Of a stretch of DNA of 6,475 nt, positions 1 to 5,259 are shown in pieces. Every line of letters begins with the position of its first letter. The first letter of the stretch is position 1. This DNA comes from Deltaproteobacteria bacterium. GTDB lineage: Bacteria > Desulfobacterota > Desulfobulbia > Desulfobulbales > UBA5123. The stretch covers positions 1 through 6,475 of the forward strand of contig JAJYKH010000159.1 in NCBI GenBank assembly GCA_021788685.1, in the 5' to 3' direction. A model generated the notes under the pieces. It did no database searches and had not been told where the DNA came from. It saw only the letters and a list, made by a program, of their open reading frames with translations. The position numbers and the translations under genes were made by a program.

Positions 1-250
1 ACTTGTCCTTGCCGAACGCGCAGAACTTGCACAAATTCGTGCACTTGTTGGAGTAATTAATGTGCTGGTTATAGATGAAAAAGGCCTTCCGGCCGTTCAG
101 CCGCTCCCGCACGAGGTTGGCGAGATAGCCCACCGCCAGGAGGTCCGGGCTCTCGAACAGCCGCCGGCCATCGTCGATCGACAGCCGTTCCCCGTCTTTC
201 ACCTTGGCGAGAATCTCCCCCAGCCCCGCCGCCTTCACCATTTCTTCCAT
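1..250 (-). CDS. mqnE: Aminofutalosine synthase MqnE, radical SAM, 5' part only
   Basis: The first 83 codons are present; the gene runs off the left edge (the first complete codon on the plus strand begins at 2). MqnE uses a 4Fe-4S cluster and S-adenosylmethionine to join an adenosyl radical to 3-[(1-carboxyvinyl)oxy]benzoate, giving aminofutalosine in the futalosine route to menaquinone; it is cytosolic. Visible: a radical-SAM cluster motif C70-x3-C74-x2-C77 (read as CTNLCKFC) preceded by NQHINYSN, and an N-terminal segment with SPDLLAVGYLAN at about 34-45, typical of MqnE. The paralogue MqnC and the related CofH are the alternatives; the N-terminal segment favours MqnE. The start ATG (248-250) has a good Shine-Dalgarno, CAGGAG, at 257-262. 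It lies 47 bp downstream of the tetR stop on the same strand, so co-transcription is possible. Family assignment is solid; the exact paralogue is likely but rests on the N-terminus alone. Confidence 0.8.
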   Translation of the reverse strand, partial: MEEMVKAAGLGEILAKVKDGERLSIDDGRRLFESPDLLAVGYLANLVRERLNGRKAFFIYNQHINYSNKCTNLCKFCAFGKDK

Positions 251-270
251 GGATTTCTCCTGTTTTTCCT

Positions 271-304
271 TCAGCCTCAGCCTTCGGCCTCGAGCCTTCA
301 GCCT
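271..304. repeat. Five-unit tandem heptamer array (TCAGCCT-like)
   Basis: Plus-strand units are TCAGCCT (271-277), CAGCCT (278-283, one base short), TCGGCCT (284-290), CGAGCCT (291-297) and TCAGCCT (298-304). The last unit contains the tetR stop codon (TGA, minus strand, 298-300), so the repeat runs from the tetR 3' end into the mqnE leader. It ends 8 bp before the mqnE Shine-Dalgarno. Function unknown; similar GGCTGGA-type 7-mers appear after htpX. Confidence 0.6.
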
Positions 305-960
305 TGTTTCGGTGCCAACCCGTCCCGCAAGATATCGATCACCGCCTCCACCGCCGCGGCCAACTCGGACCGGCTTTTGCCGGCCAGCGCCAGTCCGGAG
401 TCGAGGTAGGACTTGGCATATCCCTGGAGAAAGCGGTCCAGGACCGCGTCGAGCACAAAAACGACCATTTCGGTGGGCAGGTCGCGCCGAACCTGTCCCT
501 GGCGGCGCCCCTCCTCGCAGAGGGGGCCGAAGTAATCGCGGGAGAAAAGCCGGACCTTGCCGATGAGGTCCTCCCGCTGCGGCACGGCCTGCTCGAACAG
601 CAGCTTCAAATAGATTTCATAATACTCCGGGTGCCGGTCGATGAAGGCGAGCCCCGCCTGCACCGCCACCCGGACCTGCCCGAAAAAATCCGCTTCCAGC
701 GAAGCAGCCGCTGCCTCGGCGAGGACCTCCTTGACCAGGTCGGTGAACCGGTCGAAGACGAAGAGGAACAGGGCCTCCTTGTTGTCGAAGTACTGGTAAA
801 GCGACCCCTTGGCGATCCCCACCCGGGCGACGATGGCATTGAGGCTCGCCTTCTGGAAGCCCTTGTCGGCAAACTCACGGACGGCCTCCCTGAGAATGCG
901 GGAGCGCTTTTCCTCCGACAGGTTCATGAAGGTGCTTTTGGGCACGATTGGCTTACTCAT
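298..960 (-). CDS. TetR/AcrR-family transcriptional regulator (first copy)
   Basis: A 220-residue one-component repressor: an N-terminal DNA-binding three-helix domain and a C-terminal ligand-binding and dimerisation domain. The helix-turn-helix lies at about 38-58 (ASLNAIVARVGIAKGSLYQYF), preceded by TFMNLSEEKRSRILREA, a lead-in common in one TetR subgroup. Residues 66-220 are helical and divergent, so the ligand cannot be inferred. I chose the ATG at 958-960. An in-frame GTG at 967-969 would add three residues but sits inside the operator and about at the predicted transcription start; the next ATG (925-927) would cut the conserved lead-in. Neither start has a clear Shine-Dalgarno, so the mRNA may be nearly leaderless. 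Two palindromes in its promoter suggest autorepression. No efflux or catabolic gene lies next to it; the only co-directional neighbour is mqnE, 47 bp downstream. Family call near certain; target unknown. Confidence 0.93.
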   Translation of the reverse strand: MSKPIVPKSTFMNLSEEKRSRILREAVREFADKGFQKASLNAIVARVGIAKGSLYQYFDNKEALFLFVFDRFTDLVKEVLAEAAAASLEADFFGQVRVAVQAGLAFIDRHPEYYEIYLKLLFEQAVPQREDLIGKVRLFSRDYFGPLCEEGRRQGQVRRDLPTEMVVFVLDAVLDRFLQGYAKSYLDSGLALAGKSRSELAAAVEAVIDILRDGLAPKQG

Positions 961-961
961 T

Positions 962-977
962 GTGACCACCCGGTCAC
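962..977. promoter_or_regulatory. TetR operator 1 (proximal palindrome)
   Basis: Perfect inverted repeat GTGACC-ACCC-GGTCAC, with 6-bp arms and a 4-bp centre. It starts at the end of the -10 box of the tetR promoter and covers the predicted transcription start and the alternative GTG start codon. Binding by the adjacent TetR is inferred from position and symmetry. Confidence 0.7.
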
Positions 978-1004
978 TATAATGACCACCTGGTCACATG
1001 GCAA
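976..1004 (-). promoter_or_regulatory. Sigma-70 type promoter of the first tetR gene
   Basis: On the minus strand, -35 TTGCCA (999-1004) and -10 TATAGT (976-981) are separated by exactly 17 bp. Transcription would start near 968-970, about 10 nt before the ATG. Both operators overlap it, which fits tight autorepression. Confidence 0.65.
983..996. promoter_or_regulatory. TetR operator 2 (distal palindrome)
   Basis: Second copy of the palindrome, TGACC-ACCT-GGTCA, differing from operator 1 at one central base. It fills most of the spacer between -35 and -10 of the tetR promoter. Centre-to-centre distance from operator 1 is 20 bp, about two helical turns, so two dimers would sit on the same face of the DNA. 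Confidence 0.7.
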
Positions 1005-1033
1005 CAACTTTTTCCCCTCGCCCGGAGAAGCAA

Positions 1034-1062
1034 AAAGGCCAGCCGCTCTGCGGCTGGCCTTT
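1034..1062 (-). terminator. Intrinsic terminator of the bacteriohemerythrin gene
   Basis: Perfect 13-bp stem (1034-1046 with 1050-1062, arms AAAGGCCAGCCGC and its complement) and a 3-nt loop. On the minus strand it ends in five T residues (1032-1036, partly from the stem). It lies 30 bp beyond the hemerythrin stop codon. On the plus strand the stem ends TTTC only, so termination in that direction would be weaker. Confidence 0.9.
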
Positions 1063-1091
1063 CAATTCCGTTCTCGGGAGATGCGGAAACC

Positions 1092-1499
1092 CTACTTCAC
1101 CCCCTTGCTGATCAGGAAGCCGCTGTACGCCATGTCCGTGCCCAGGATGTGCTTGTCGAGCCAGTTCTTGAGGAAGCTCATGACATCGATGGAAAGGCTC
1201 ATCTTGCCCTGGCGGTATTCCTGCTGAAGGGAAAGCACCTTGGCGGTCATCTTCTCGTGCTTCTCCTTGTGCTCGGGGAAGCCGGGATACCCGTGCGTCT
1301 GCATCAGCCGCTCCTCGTTGGCGAAATGGGTGGCCGCATAGCTGACCAGCCGGCCGAGGATGTTCTCCAGGGCCGCCTTGGCCTGGCCCTGGCTCATGGC
1401 ATCGTTCAGCTCGTTGATCAACGCCACCAGCTTCTTGTGCTGCTCGTCAATTTCCCGGATCTTGACGCTGTACTCCTCTTTCCAGGCTAAAAGCGCCAT
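1092..1499 (-). CDS. Bacteriohemerythrin (single-domain, non-heme di-iron O2-binding protein)
   Basis: A 135-residue cytosolic four-helix-bundle protein that reversibly binds O2 at an oxo-bridged di-iron site; in bacteria it is proposed to serve O2 storage, delivery, sensing or NO handling. All seven expected iron ligands are visible in order: H21 (EIDEQHKKL), H58 and E62 (HFANEE), H77 and H81 (HKEKH), H117 and D122 (HILGTD). N-terminal W6 and the length match the stand-alone bacterial family. I used the ATG at 1497-1499 because a purine-rich Shine-Dalgarno (GGAGGGG) lies just upstream at about 1505-1511 and the family begins at this point; the frame stays open upstream to 1604, but that extension is low-complexity and unlike the family. 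It forms a one-gene unit with its own promoter candidate and terminator, divergent from the efflux operon. An anaerobe or microaerophile with respiratory oxygen handling is suggested. Confidence 0.95.
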   Translation of the reverse strand: MALLAWKEEYSVKIREIDEQHKKLVALINELNDAMSQGQAKAALENILGRLVSYAATHFANEERLMQTHGYPGFPEHKEKHEKMTAKVLSLQQEYRQGKMSLSIDVMSFLKNWLDKHILGTDMAYSGFLISKGVK

Positions 1500-1575
1500 C
1501 TTTTCCCCTCCCTTCCGTGTTGGTGGTGCGGACCGCCGTGGCCTTTCCCTCCGGCGGAGGTTGTTGGTGTCGTGA

Positions 1576-1604
1576 ATAGTAACAACTTCTTCTCCTAAAA
1601 CCAA
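1576..1604 (-). promoter_or_regulatory. Candidate promoter of the bacteriohemerythrin gene
   Basis: On the minus strand, -35-like TTGGTT (1599-1604) and -10-like TACTAT (1576-1581) with 17-bp spacing. This would give a leader of about 70 nt. A 6-bp inverted repeat GTTGTT/AACAAC (1560-1565 and 1581-1586) flanks the predicted start and could be an operator. The leader also holds a small CCTCC-GCC-GGAGG stem (1548-1560). Box matches are moderate. Confidence 0.35.
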
Positions 1605-1634
1605 CGCGGAAAGAATTGCGCCGCCCTCCCCCTC

Positions 1635-1658
1635 TCCCTCCTCCGGGAGCGGGAGGGA
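1635..1658. repeat. GC-rich inverted repeat in the divergent intergenic region
   Basis: Seven-base arms TCCCTCC (1635-1641) and GGAGGGA (1652-1658) with a 10-nt centre, inside a polypyrimidine/polypurine stretch. It lies in the 245-bp gap between the divergent hemerythrin and tetR genes, about 30 bp upstream of the tetR promoter. No gene seen in this gap. Function unclear; no T-run follows closely enough for a convincing terminator. Confidence 0.3.
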
Positions 1659-1688
1659 CGCTTGTCTCTCTTTTCAGGAAGAATTATC

Positions 1689-1718
1689 TTGACTGACTGC
1701 TCACTCAGTTTTTATTCT
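1689..1718 (+). promoter_or_regulatory. Candidate promoter of the tetR-hlyD-MFS operon
   Basis: -35 TTGACT (1689-1694) and -10 TATTCT (1713-1718) with 18-bp spacing. The spacer is almost filled by the palindrome at 1692-1709, so a bound repressor would block RNA polymerase. The -10 match is moderate and the exact register could shift by a base. Confidence 0.55.
1692..1709. promoter_or_regulatory. Operator for the second TetR
   Basis: An 18-bp imperfect palindrome, ACTGACTG-CT-CACTCAGT, symmetric at 14 of the 16 arm positions. It lies between the -35 and -10 boxes upstream of the tetR it most likely serves. The TGA(C/G)TGA-type half-sites resemble those of other efflux-linked TetR repressors. 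Binding is inferred. Confidence 0.65.
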
Positions 1719-1744
1719 CGAACTGCCTGAACACGGAGCAGCCC

Positions 1745-2335
1745 ATGACGACCCGGAAGGAAGCAATCGTTGTCGCCGCCGCCGAGCTGTTCGCGGAAAA
1801 AGGCTTCAGCGAAACGACGACGGCCGAAGTGGCGGAGCAGGCGGGCGTGGCCCATGGCACCCTGTTCTACCATTTCAAGACCAAGGAAAATATTCTGCTC
1901 GAGGTCTTCGAGAGCATCATGGCCCGCTACCAGGCGGGCATGGAGGCGGCCGTAGCGAACGCCGGGAGCGGCATGGCCGCCATCGAGGCCCTCTTGCGGT
2001 TTCAGCTCGCTTTTGTGGAGGAAAACCGCCAGGAGTATCTGGTGGTCCTGCGCGATTTCCCTTCGTACCTGGCCAATTCGGACTCGCCGCAGAAAGCGGT
2101 GGTGCAGCGGCGGCTGGCCGGGGTGGTCGGCGTTATCCGCCAAGCCTTGGAGCGCGGCCGCCAGGACGGCACCATCCGCGGTGACCTCCCGGTGGAGGAA
2201 ACGGCCCACATTTTGCGCGGCCTGGTCTACGGCCTGACCAGGCACAAGCTCCTGGGCTTTCTCGCCCTGCCGCCCCTCGGCGAGGCGGTGGTCGATTTCT
2301 GCCGGCAGGCCCTCCAGCCCGCCGCCGGCGCTTGA
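1745..2335 (+). CDS. TetR/AcrR-family repressor of the adjacent efflux operon
   Basis: A 196-residue one-component regulator. The helix-turn-helix occupies about residues 24-44 (TTTAEVAEQAGVAHGTLFYHF), after a first helix AIVVAAAELFAEKGF; GTLFYHFKTKENIL is a hallmark of the family. Residues 52-196 form the helical ligand pocket and dimer interface; LRGLVYGLTRHKL at about 158-170 fits its last helices. The ATG at 1745 has a GGAG Shine-Dalgarno at 1735-1738, 6 bp upstream. It is the first gene of an operon, 39 bp before the HlyD-type adaptor, so it most likely represses its own gene and the pump until a toxic substrate binds. It is not a close copy of the first TetR in the window: the recognition helices differ (AHGTLFYHF against AKGSLYQYF) and so do the operators. 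Family certain; role strongly supported by context. Confidence 0.94.
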   Translation: MTTRKEAIVVAAAELFAEKGFSETTTAEVAEQAGVAHGTLFYHFKTKENILLEVFESIMARYQAGMEAAVANAGSGMAAIEALLRFQLAFVEENRQEYLVVLRDFPSYLANSDSPQKAVVQRRLAGVVGVIRQALERGRQDGTIRGDLPVEETAHILRGLVYGLTRHKLLGFLALPPLGEAVVDFCRQALQPAAGA

Positions 2336-2374
2336 TCCGAAACACTCCTGGCAACCGATGACGAGAAAAACAGC

Positions 2375-3475
2375 ATGGAAATGGAAACCCAAACGAGAAC
2401 CGACTCAACCGCCCGCCGGCAGAGAGACCGCAACAACGATGGCCGCCGCTGGCTCGTGCGCGGCCTGATCGCATCCTGCCTGCTGGCAGCAGGCCTCGCC
2501 TTTGCCCCCAAGATCTTCTATCTTCTTGCCCACGAATCCACGGACGACGCCTATTTCCGGGGGACCATCGTCCCGGTGAGCGCCGAAGTGGCGGGCAAGG
2601 TGGTGAAGGTCTACGTCCGGGACAACCAGCTCGTCCTGGCCGGCGCCCCGCTCCTGGAAATCGACCAGAAGGATTACCGATTGGCCCTGGACCTCAAGCA
2701 GGAGGCATGGGCCGTGGCCCGAGCCGAAAAGGGAAAAATGGCGGCAGCCGTCGTCGAGGCGCAGAAATCGCTGGCCGAGGCCCGGGCCGGGCTCGCCGAT
2801 GCCGAGGCCCAGGAAAAATTCGCGGCCCGGGAAAAAGAGCGTTATAGCGGCCTGGTCAAATCCGGGGCCGTGGCCCGGCGGGCTTTTGAGCAGGTGAAGA
2901 CCGCCTGGCAGACCGCCCAGGCCAAACGCCAAGCGGCGGCCTCCATGGTGGCCAGGGCCGGCGCCTCCATCGAGACGTTGCGGGCCGGGCTGGTCGCCCA
3001 GGCGAGCAAGATCAAGGAAGCCGGGGAAGCCATCAAGGTGGCCGAGTTGGCCCTGGCGCGCACCACCGTCAAGGCCCCCTTTGCCGGCCGGATCACCCAG
3101 AAGAACGTGGACCCGGGCAAATACATCCAGGCCGGCCAGCCGCTCCTTGCCCTGGTCGATCAGCAGGACATCTGGCTGGCCGCCAATTTCAAGGAGACCC
3201 AGATCGGGAGGATCAAGGCCGGGCAGCCGGTGGACATCAGCATCGACGCCTATCCGGGGCTCACCCTGCGGGGTCACGTGGACAGCGTGCAATCCGGGAC
3301 CGGCGCGGTCTTCAGCCTCCTGCCCCCGGAAAACGCCACCGGCAACTTCGTCAAGGTCGTGCAGCGGCTGCCGGTGAAGATCGTGATCGATTCGCCCCCC
3401 GATCCGGCCCATCCGCTCTGGCCGGGTCTTTCGGCGGTCCCCAGCGTCCGGGTCGATGCCGGCCGCTCCGGCTGA
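2375..3475 (+). CDS. HlyD/EmrA-family membrane fusion (periplasmic adaptor) protein
   Basis: A 366-residue adaptor linking an inner-membrane transporter to an outer-membrane channel in a tripartite exporter. Layout: a cytoplasmic basic tail to about 25, one membrane anchor at about 26-51, then STDDAYFRGTI leading into the first half of the lipoyl-like domain (about 60-95). A long alpha-helical hairpin follows (about 97-226), very rich in Ala, Glu, Lys and Arg, turning near YSGLVKSGAVAR (157-168). The second lipoyl half is at about 230-262 (TTVKAPFAGRITQ, DPGKYIQAGQPLL), and a beta-barrel region reaches about 345, with WLAANFKETQIGRIKAGQPV as usual for EmrA-like proteins. Length fits the family. 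The ATG at 2375 has only a weak Shine-Dalgarno (GACGAG); an ATG two codons on is possible. It lies 39 bp after tetR and 176 bp before the transporter, an unusually wide gap for this gene pair. Substrate not predictable. Confidence 0.93.
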   Translation: MEMETQTRTDSTARRQRDRNNDGRRWLVRGLIASCLLAAGLAFAPKIFYLLAHESTDDAYFRGTIVPVSAEVAGKVVKVYVRDNQLVLAGAPLLEIDQKDYRLALDLKQEAWAVARAEKGKMAAAVVEAQKSLAEARAGLADAEAQEKFAAREKERYSGLVKSGAVARRAFEQVKTAWQTAQAKRQAAASMVARAGASIETLRAGLVAQASKIKEAGEAIKVAELALARTTVKAPFAGRITQKNVDPGKYIQAGQPLLALVDQQDIWLAANFKETQIGRIKAGQPVDISIDAYPGLTLRGHVDSVQSGTGAVFSLLPPENATGNFVKVVQRLPVKIVIDSPPDPAHPLWPGLSAVPSVRVDAGRSG

Positions 3476-3505
3476 GGCCCAACCGATCACAGGGTGATTT
3501 TCTTC

Positions 3506-3521
3506 GGGAGAAGAATCTCCC
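3506..3521. repeat. Perfect short hairpin/palindrome GGGAGA-AGAA-TCTCCC
   Basis: Six-base perfect arms with a 4-nt AGAA centre, 30 bp after the adaptor stop codon. It could be an RNA hairpin, for example for 3'-end protection, or a protein-binding palindrome. No T-run follows, so it is not an intrinsic terminator. An alternative weaker pairing (GATT..CTTC with GAAGAATC, 3496-3517) competes with it. Confidence 0.45.
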
Positions 3522-3532
3522 ACCATGTAAGT

Positions 3533-3572
3533 CCTCACAGGATGCCACAGATGCGCGACATCGGCTGTGAGG
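3533..3572 (+). repeat. Interrupted 12-bp stem-loop upstream of the transporter
   Basis: CCTCACAG (3533-3540) pairs with CTGTGAGG (3565-3572), and GATG (3541-3544) with CATC (3559-3562), leaving a 2-nt bulge. A second GATG (3550-3553) can pair with the same CATC to make a tighter hairpin with a CGCGA loop, so two exclusive folds exist. The stem covers the putative AGGA ribosome site (3539-3542) and the ATG of the short ORF at 3551. Confidence 0.45.
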
Positions 3573-3655
3573 CTATACACCGTATGCGAAAGGTCGATAA
3601 CAAGGCAGATGTGGTGCCCCGTGAGGCCCTGAGACCGGGAAGGCAATTTCCATGA
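3551..3655 (+). CDS. Possible 34-codon leader ORF overlapping the transporter start
   Basis: Reads MRDIGCEAIHRMRKVDNKAD and so on to RPGRQFP, then TGA at 3653-3655, which overlaps the transporter ATG (3652-3654) in an ATGA arrangement typical of translational coupling. An AGGA lies 8 bp upstream of its ATG, inside the stem-loop at 3533-3572. An in-frame ATG at 3542 has no usable ribosome site. I recognise no family; the peptide is basic and lacks a membrane segment. The open frame could be chance in GC-rich DNA: about 60 codons are open here in the adaptor's frame. If real, it would be a leader peptide linking ribosome progress to translation of the pump gene. Tentative. Confidence 0.25.
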   Translation: MRDIGCEAIHRMRKVDNKADVVPREALRPGRQFP

Positions 3656-5184
3656 GCAGCACGAAGCCGGCGGCCAACAAGTGGCTCATCACCCTGACGG
3701 TGATGATGGCCACCATCATGGCCGCCCTGGACATCAGCATCGTCAACGTGGCCCTGCCCTACATGCGGGGCAACCTGGGGGCCTCGGTGGAAGAGATCAC
3801 CTGGGTGGCCACCGGCTATCTCCTGTCCAACGTGATCATCATGCCGATGATCGCCATGCTGACCGCCCGGTTCGGACGCCGGAGCTTTTACCTCTTCAGC
3901 ATCCTGCTCTTCACCCTCACCTCCATGCTGTGCGGGGTGGCCTGGAACCTCTCCTCCCTCATCTTTTTCCGCACCCTGCAAGGGATCGGCGGCGGGTCGA
4001 TCATTCCCATCTCCCAGGCCATCCTCCGGGAGAGCTTTCCGCCGGAGGAGCAGGGCAAGATCATCGGCATCTACGGGCTGGGCGTCATCCTTGGCCCCGC
4101 GTTCGGCCCCACCCTGGGCGGCTGGCTGACCGACACCTATTCCTGGCGCTGGATCTTCTTCATCAACGTGCCGGTGGGGCTGCTCAACCTTATCCTCATC
4201 ACGCGCTACATCCACGACCCGCCGTACCTGGTGCGCGACAAGGGACGTCTGGACTACGGCGGCCTGGCCTTCTTGACCGTCGGCCTCGGCTGCCTGCAGC
4301 TGTTCCTGGAAAAGGGGGAGCAGTGGGACTGGTTCGAGTCGGAGTGGATCGTCTGGCTGGCGGTGCTGGCCGCGGCCGGGCTGGTGCTCTTCGTCTGGCG
4401 GGAGCTCTCGTGCCGGAAACCCGCGGTGGACCTCCGCCTGTTCCGGGACAGAAGCTTTGCCACCGGCACCTTTCTGGGGGGAATCTTCGGGATCGCCCTG
4501 TACGGCAGCCTCTTTCTCCTGCCCCTGTTTCTGCAGGAGATCCTCGGCTATACGGCCCTCAATTCCGGCCTCACCATGATGCCGCGGTCCCTGGCCATGG
4601 CTCTCACCATGCCCCTGGCCGGCCGGCTCTATAACCGCTCGGGGCCGAGGCTCCTGGTGGGCACCGGCATGCTGGTGAGCGCATTCTCCTTTTGGCAGCT
4701 CTCCCGGCTGAACCTGGGAGTGGGGTACTGGGACATTTTCGTGCCCCAGGCCTTGCAGGGCGTGGGCTTCGGCCTGGTCTTCGTTTCCATCACGACTTCG
4801 GCCATGCTCACCATCGAAAAGAGCCGGATGACGGCCGCCACCGGCCTCTACGTCGTGATGCGCCAGATTTTCGGCAGCATCGGCATCGCTCTGGTCGCCA
4901 CCGAGCTCACCCGAAGCCAGACCAGAAGCCATGTCATCCTGGCGGAGCACCTCAATCCCTATAGGGACATAGTGGGCCGGTGGCTCGCGGCCGGCGGCAA
5001 GGCCTTTGCCGCCCAGGGCACCGCCCCCTCCCTCCTGTCTGACAAATCCCTCCACCTCCTGGAGGCGATGACCGGGCGGCATGCCGCCATGCTCGCCTTC
5101 AACCACGTCTTTTTCCTGCTGGCCCTCCTGTTCATCGTGAGCTTTCCCCTCACCTTTCTGCTGCAAAGCAAGCGCGGCCGGTAA
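3652..5184 (+). CDS. DHA2-family MFS multidrug transporter (EmrB/QacA type)
   Basis: A 510-residue inner-membrane protein, the usual size for 14-segment proton/drug antiporters that export hydrophobic toxic compounds. Visible signatures: LDISIVNVALP in the first membrane segment with D27 (residues 26-36); the motif A region at about 70-77 (LTARFGRR), which like EmrB lacks the Asp of classical motif A; RTLQGIGGG near 109-117; and drug-antiporter motif C, GVILGPAFGPTLGG (144-157). A second half with repeated hydrophobic segments ends FPLTFLLQSKRGR. A polar extracytoplasmic segment (about 425-475) precedes the last membrane helix. The ATG at 3652 has GGGAAGG at 3637-3643, 8 bp upstream. With the adaptor gene before it, this forms an EmrAB-like exporter; no outer-membrane channel gene is present in the window. 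Substrates cannot be read from the sequence. Regulated most likely through the operon's TetR. Confidence 0.95.
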   Translation: MSSTKPAANKWLITLTVMMATIMAALDISIVNVALPYMRGNLGASVEEITWVATGYLLSNVIIMPMIAMLTARFGRRSFYLFSILLFTLTSMLCGVAWNLSSLIFFRTLQGIGGGSIIPISQAILRESFPPEEQGKIIGIYGLGVILGPAFGPTLGGWLTDTYSWRWIFFINVPVGLLNLILITRYIHDPPYLVRDKGRLDYGGLAFLTVGLGCLQLFLEKGEQWDWFESEWIVWLAVLAAAGLVLFVWRELSCRKPAVDLRLFRDRSFATGTFLGGIFGIALYGSLFLLPLFLQEILGYTALNSGLTMMPRSLAMALTMPLAGRLYNRSGPRLLVGTGMLVSAFSFWQLSRLNLGVGYWDIFVPQALQGVGFGLVFVSITTSAMLTIEKSRMTAATGLYVVMRQIFGSIGIALVATELTRSQTRSHVILAEHLNPYRDIVGRWLAAGGKAFAAQGTAPSLLSDKSLHLLEAMTGRHAAMLAFNHVFFLLALLFIVSFPLTFLLQSKRGR

Positions 5185-5195
5185 ACGAGATGGCC

Positions 5196-5259
5196 GAGGA
5201 AGGCAGGTTGCCACAGGCTGCTTCGACTCACCCCTTCCAGGGCACCCCTTGCCTTCCTC
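5196..5259 (+). repeat. Long-range stem in the transporter-htpX gap
   Basis: GAGGAAGGCA (5196-5205) and TGCCTTCCTC (5250-5259) are perfect 10-bp complements, extended inward by an imperfect GGTTGCC/GGCACC pairing, enclosing about 44 nt. There is no T-run after it, so a standard intrinsic terminator is unlikely. The right arm overlaps the candidate htpX promoter. Confidence 0.5.

Larger units (their letters stand above)
3476..3651. other. 176-bp structured gap between adaptor and transporter genes
   Basis: EmrA- and EmrB-type genes are usually close together, so this gap stands out. It holds a compact palindrome (3506-3521), a 12-bp interrupted stem (3533-3572), a start codon directly followed by a stop (ATGTAA, 3525-3530) and a possible short ORF (3551-3655). 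The adaptor's own frame has no stop from 3476 until 3653, so a readthrough extension is formally possible. No match to a riboswitch class that I know and no strong promoter were seen. It may act as an attenuator or processing site, or be the remains of an insertion. Confidence 0.4.

Noticed and set aside
304..1227. A 307-codon plus-strand frame across the first tetR, its promoter and the terminator
   Set aside because: Opposite clearly coding minus-strand genes and running through an intrinsic terminator and operators; no ribosome site or motifs.
1500..1604. N-terminal extension of bacteriohemerythrin to an upstream ATG
   Set aside because: The 35 added residues are Arg/Pro-rich and unlike the family, and they cross the candidate -10 box and the strong Shine-Dalgarno of the ATG at 1497-1499.
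1635..1674. Intrinsic terminator from the GC-rich inverted repeat and following T-rich stretch
   Set aside because: The T-rich run begins too far from the stem and no plus-strand gene lies upstream to terminate.
3525..3530. Minimal start-stop ORF (ATG directly followed by TAA)
   Set aside because: Expected by chance, with no well-spaced ribosome site; kept only as a note in the gap description.
2405..3646. A 413-codon minus-strand frame opposite the adaptor gene
   Set aside because: Antisense shadow of the HlyD/EmrA-type gene; Gly/His/Asp/Leu-rich with no family motif.
3476..3651. Known riboswitch (for example the GEMM cyclic-dinucleotide class) in the adaptor-transporter gap
   Set aside because: I could not find the conserved GEMM core or another familiar aptamer core; only generic stems are visible.
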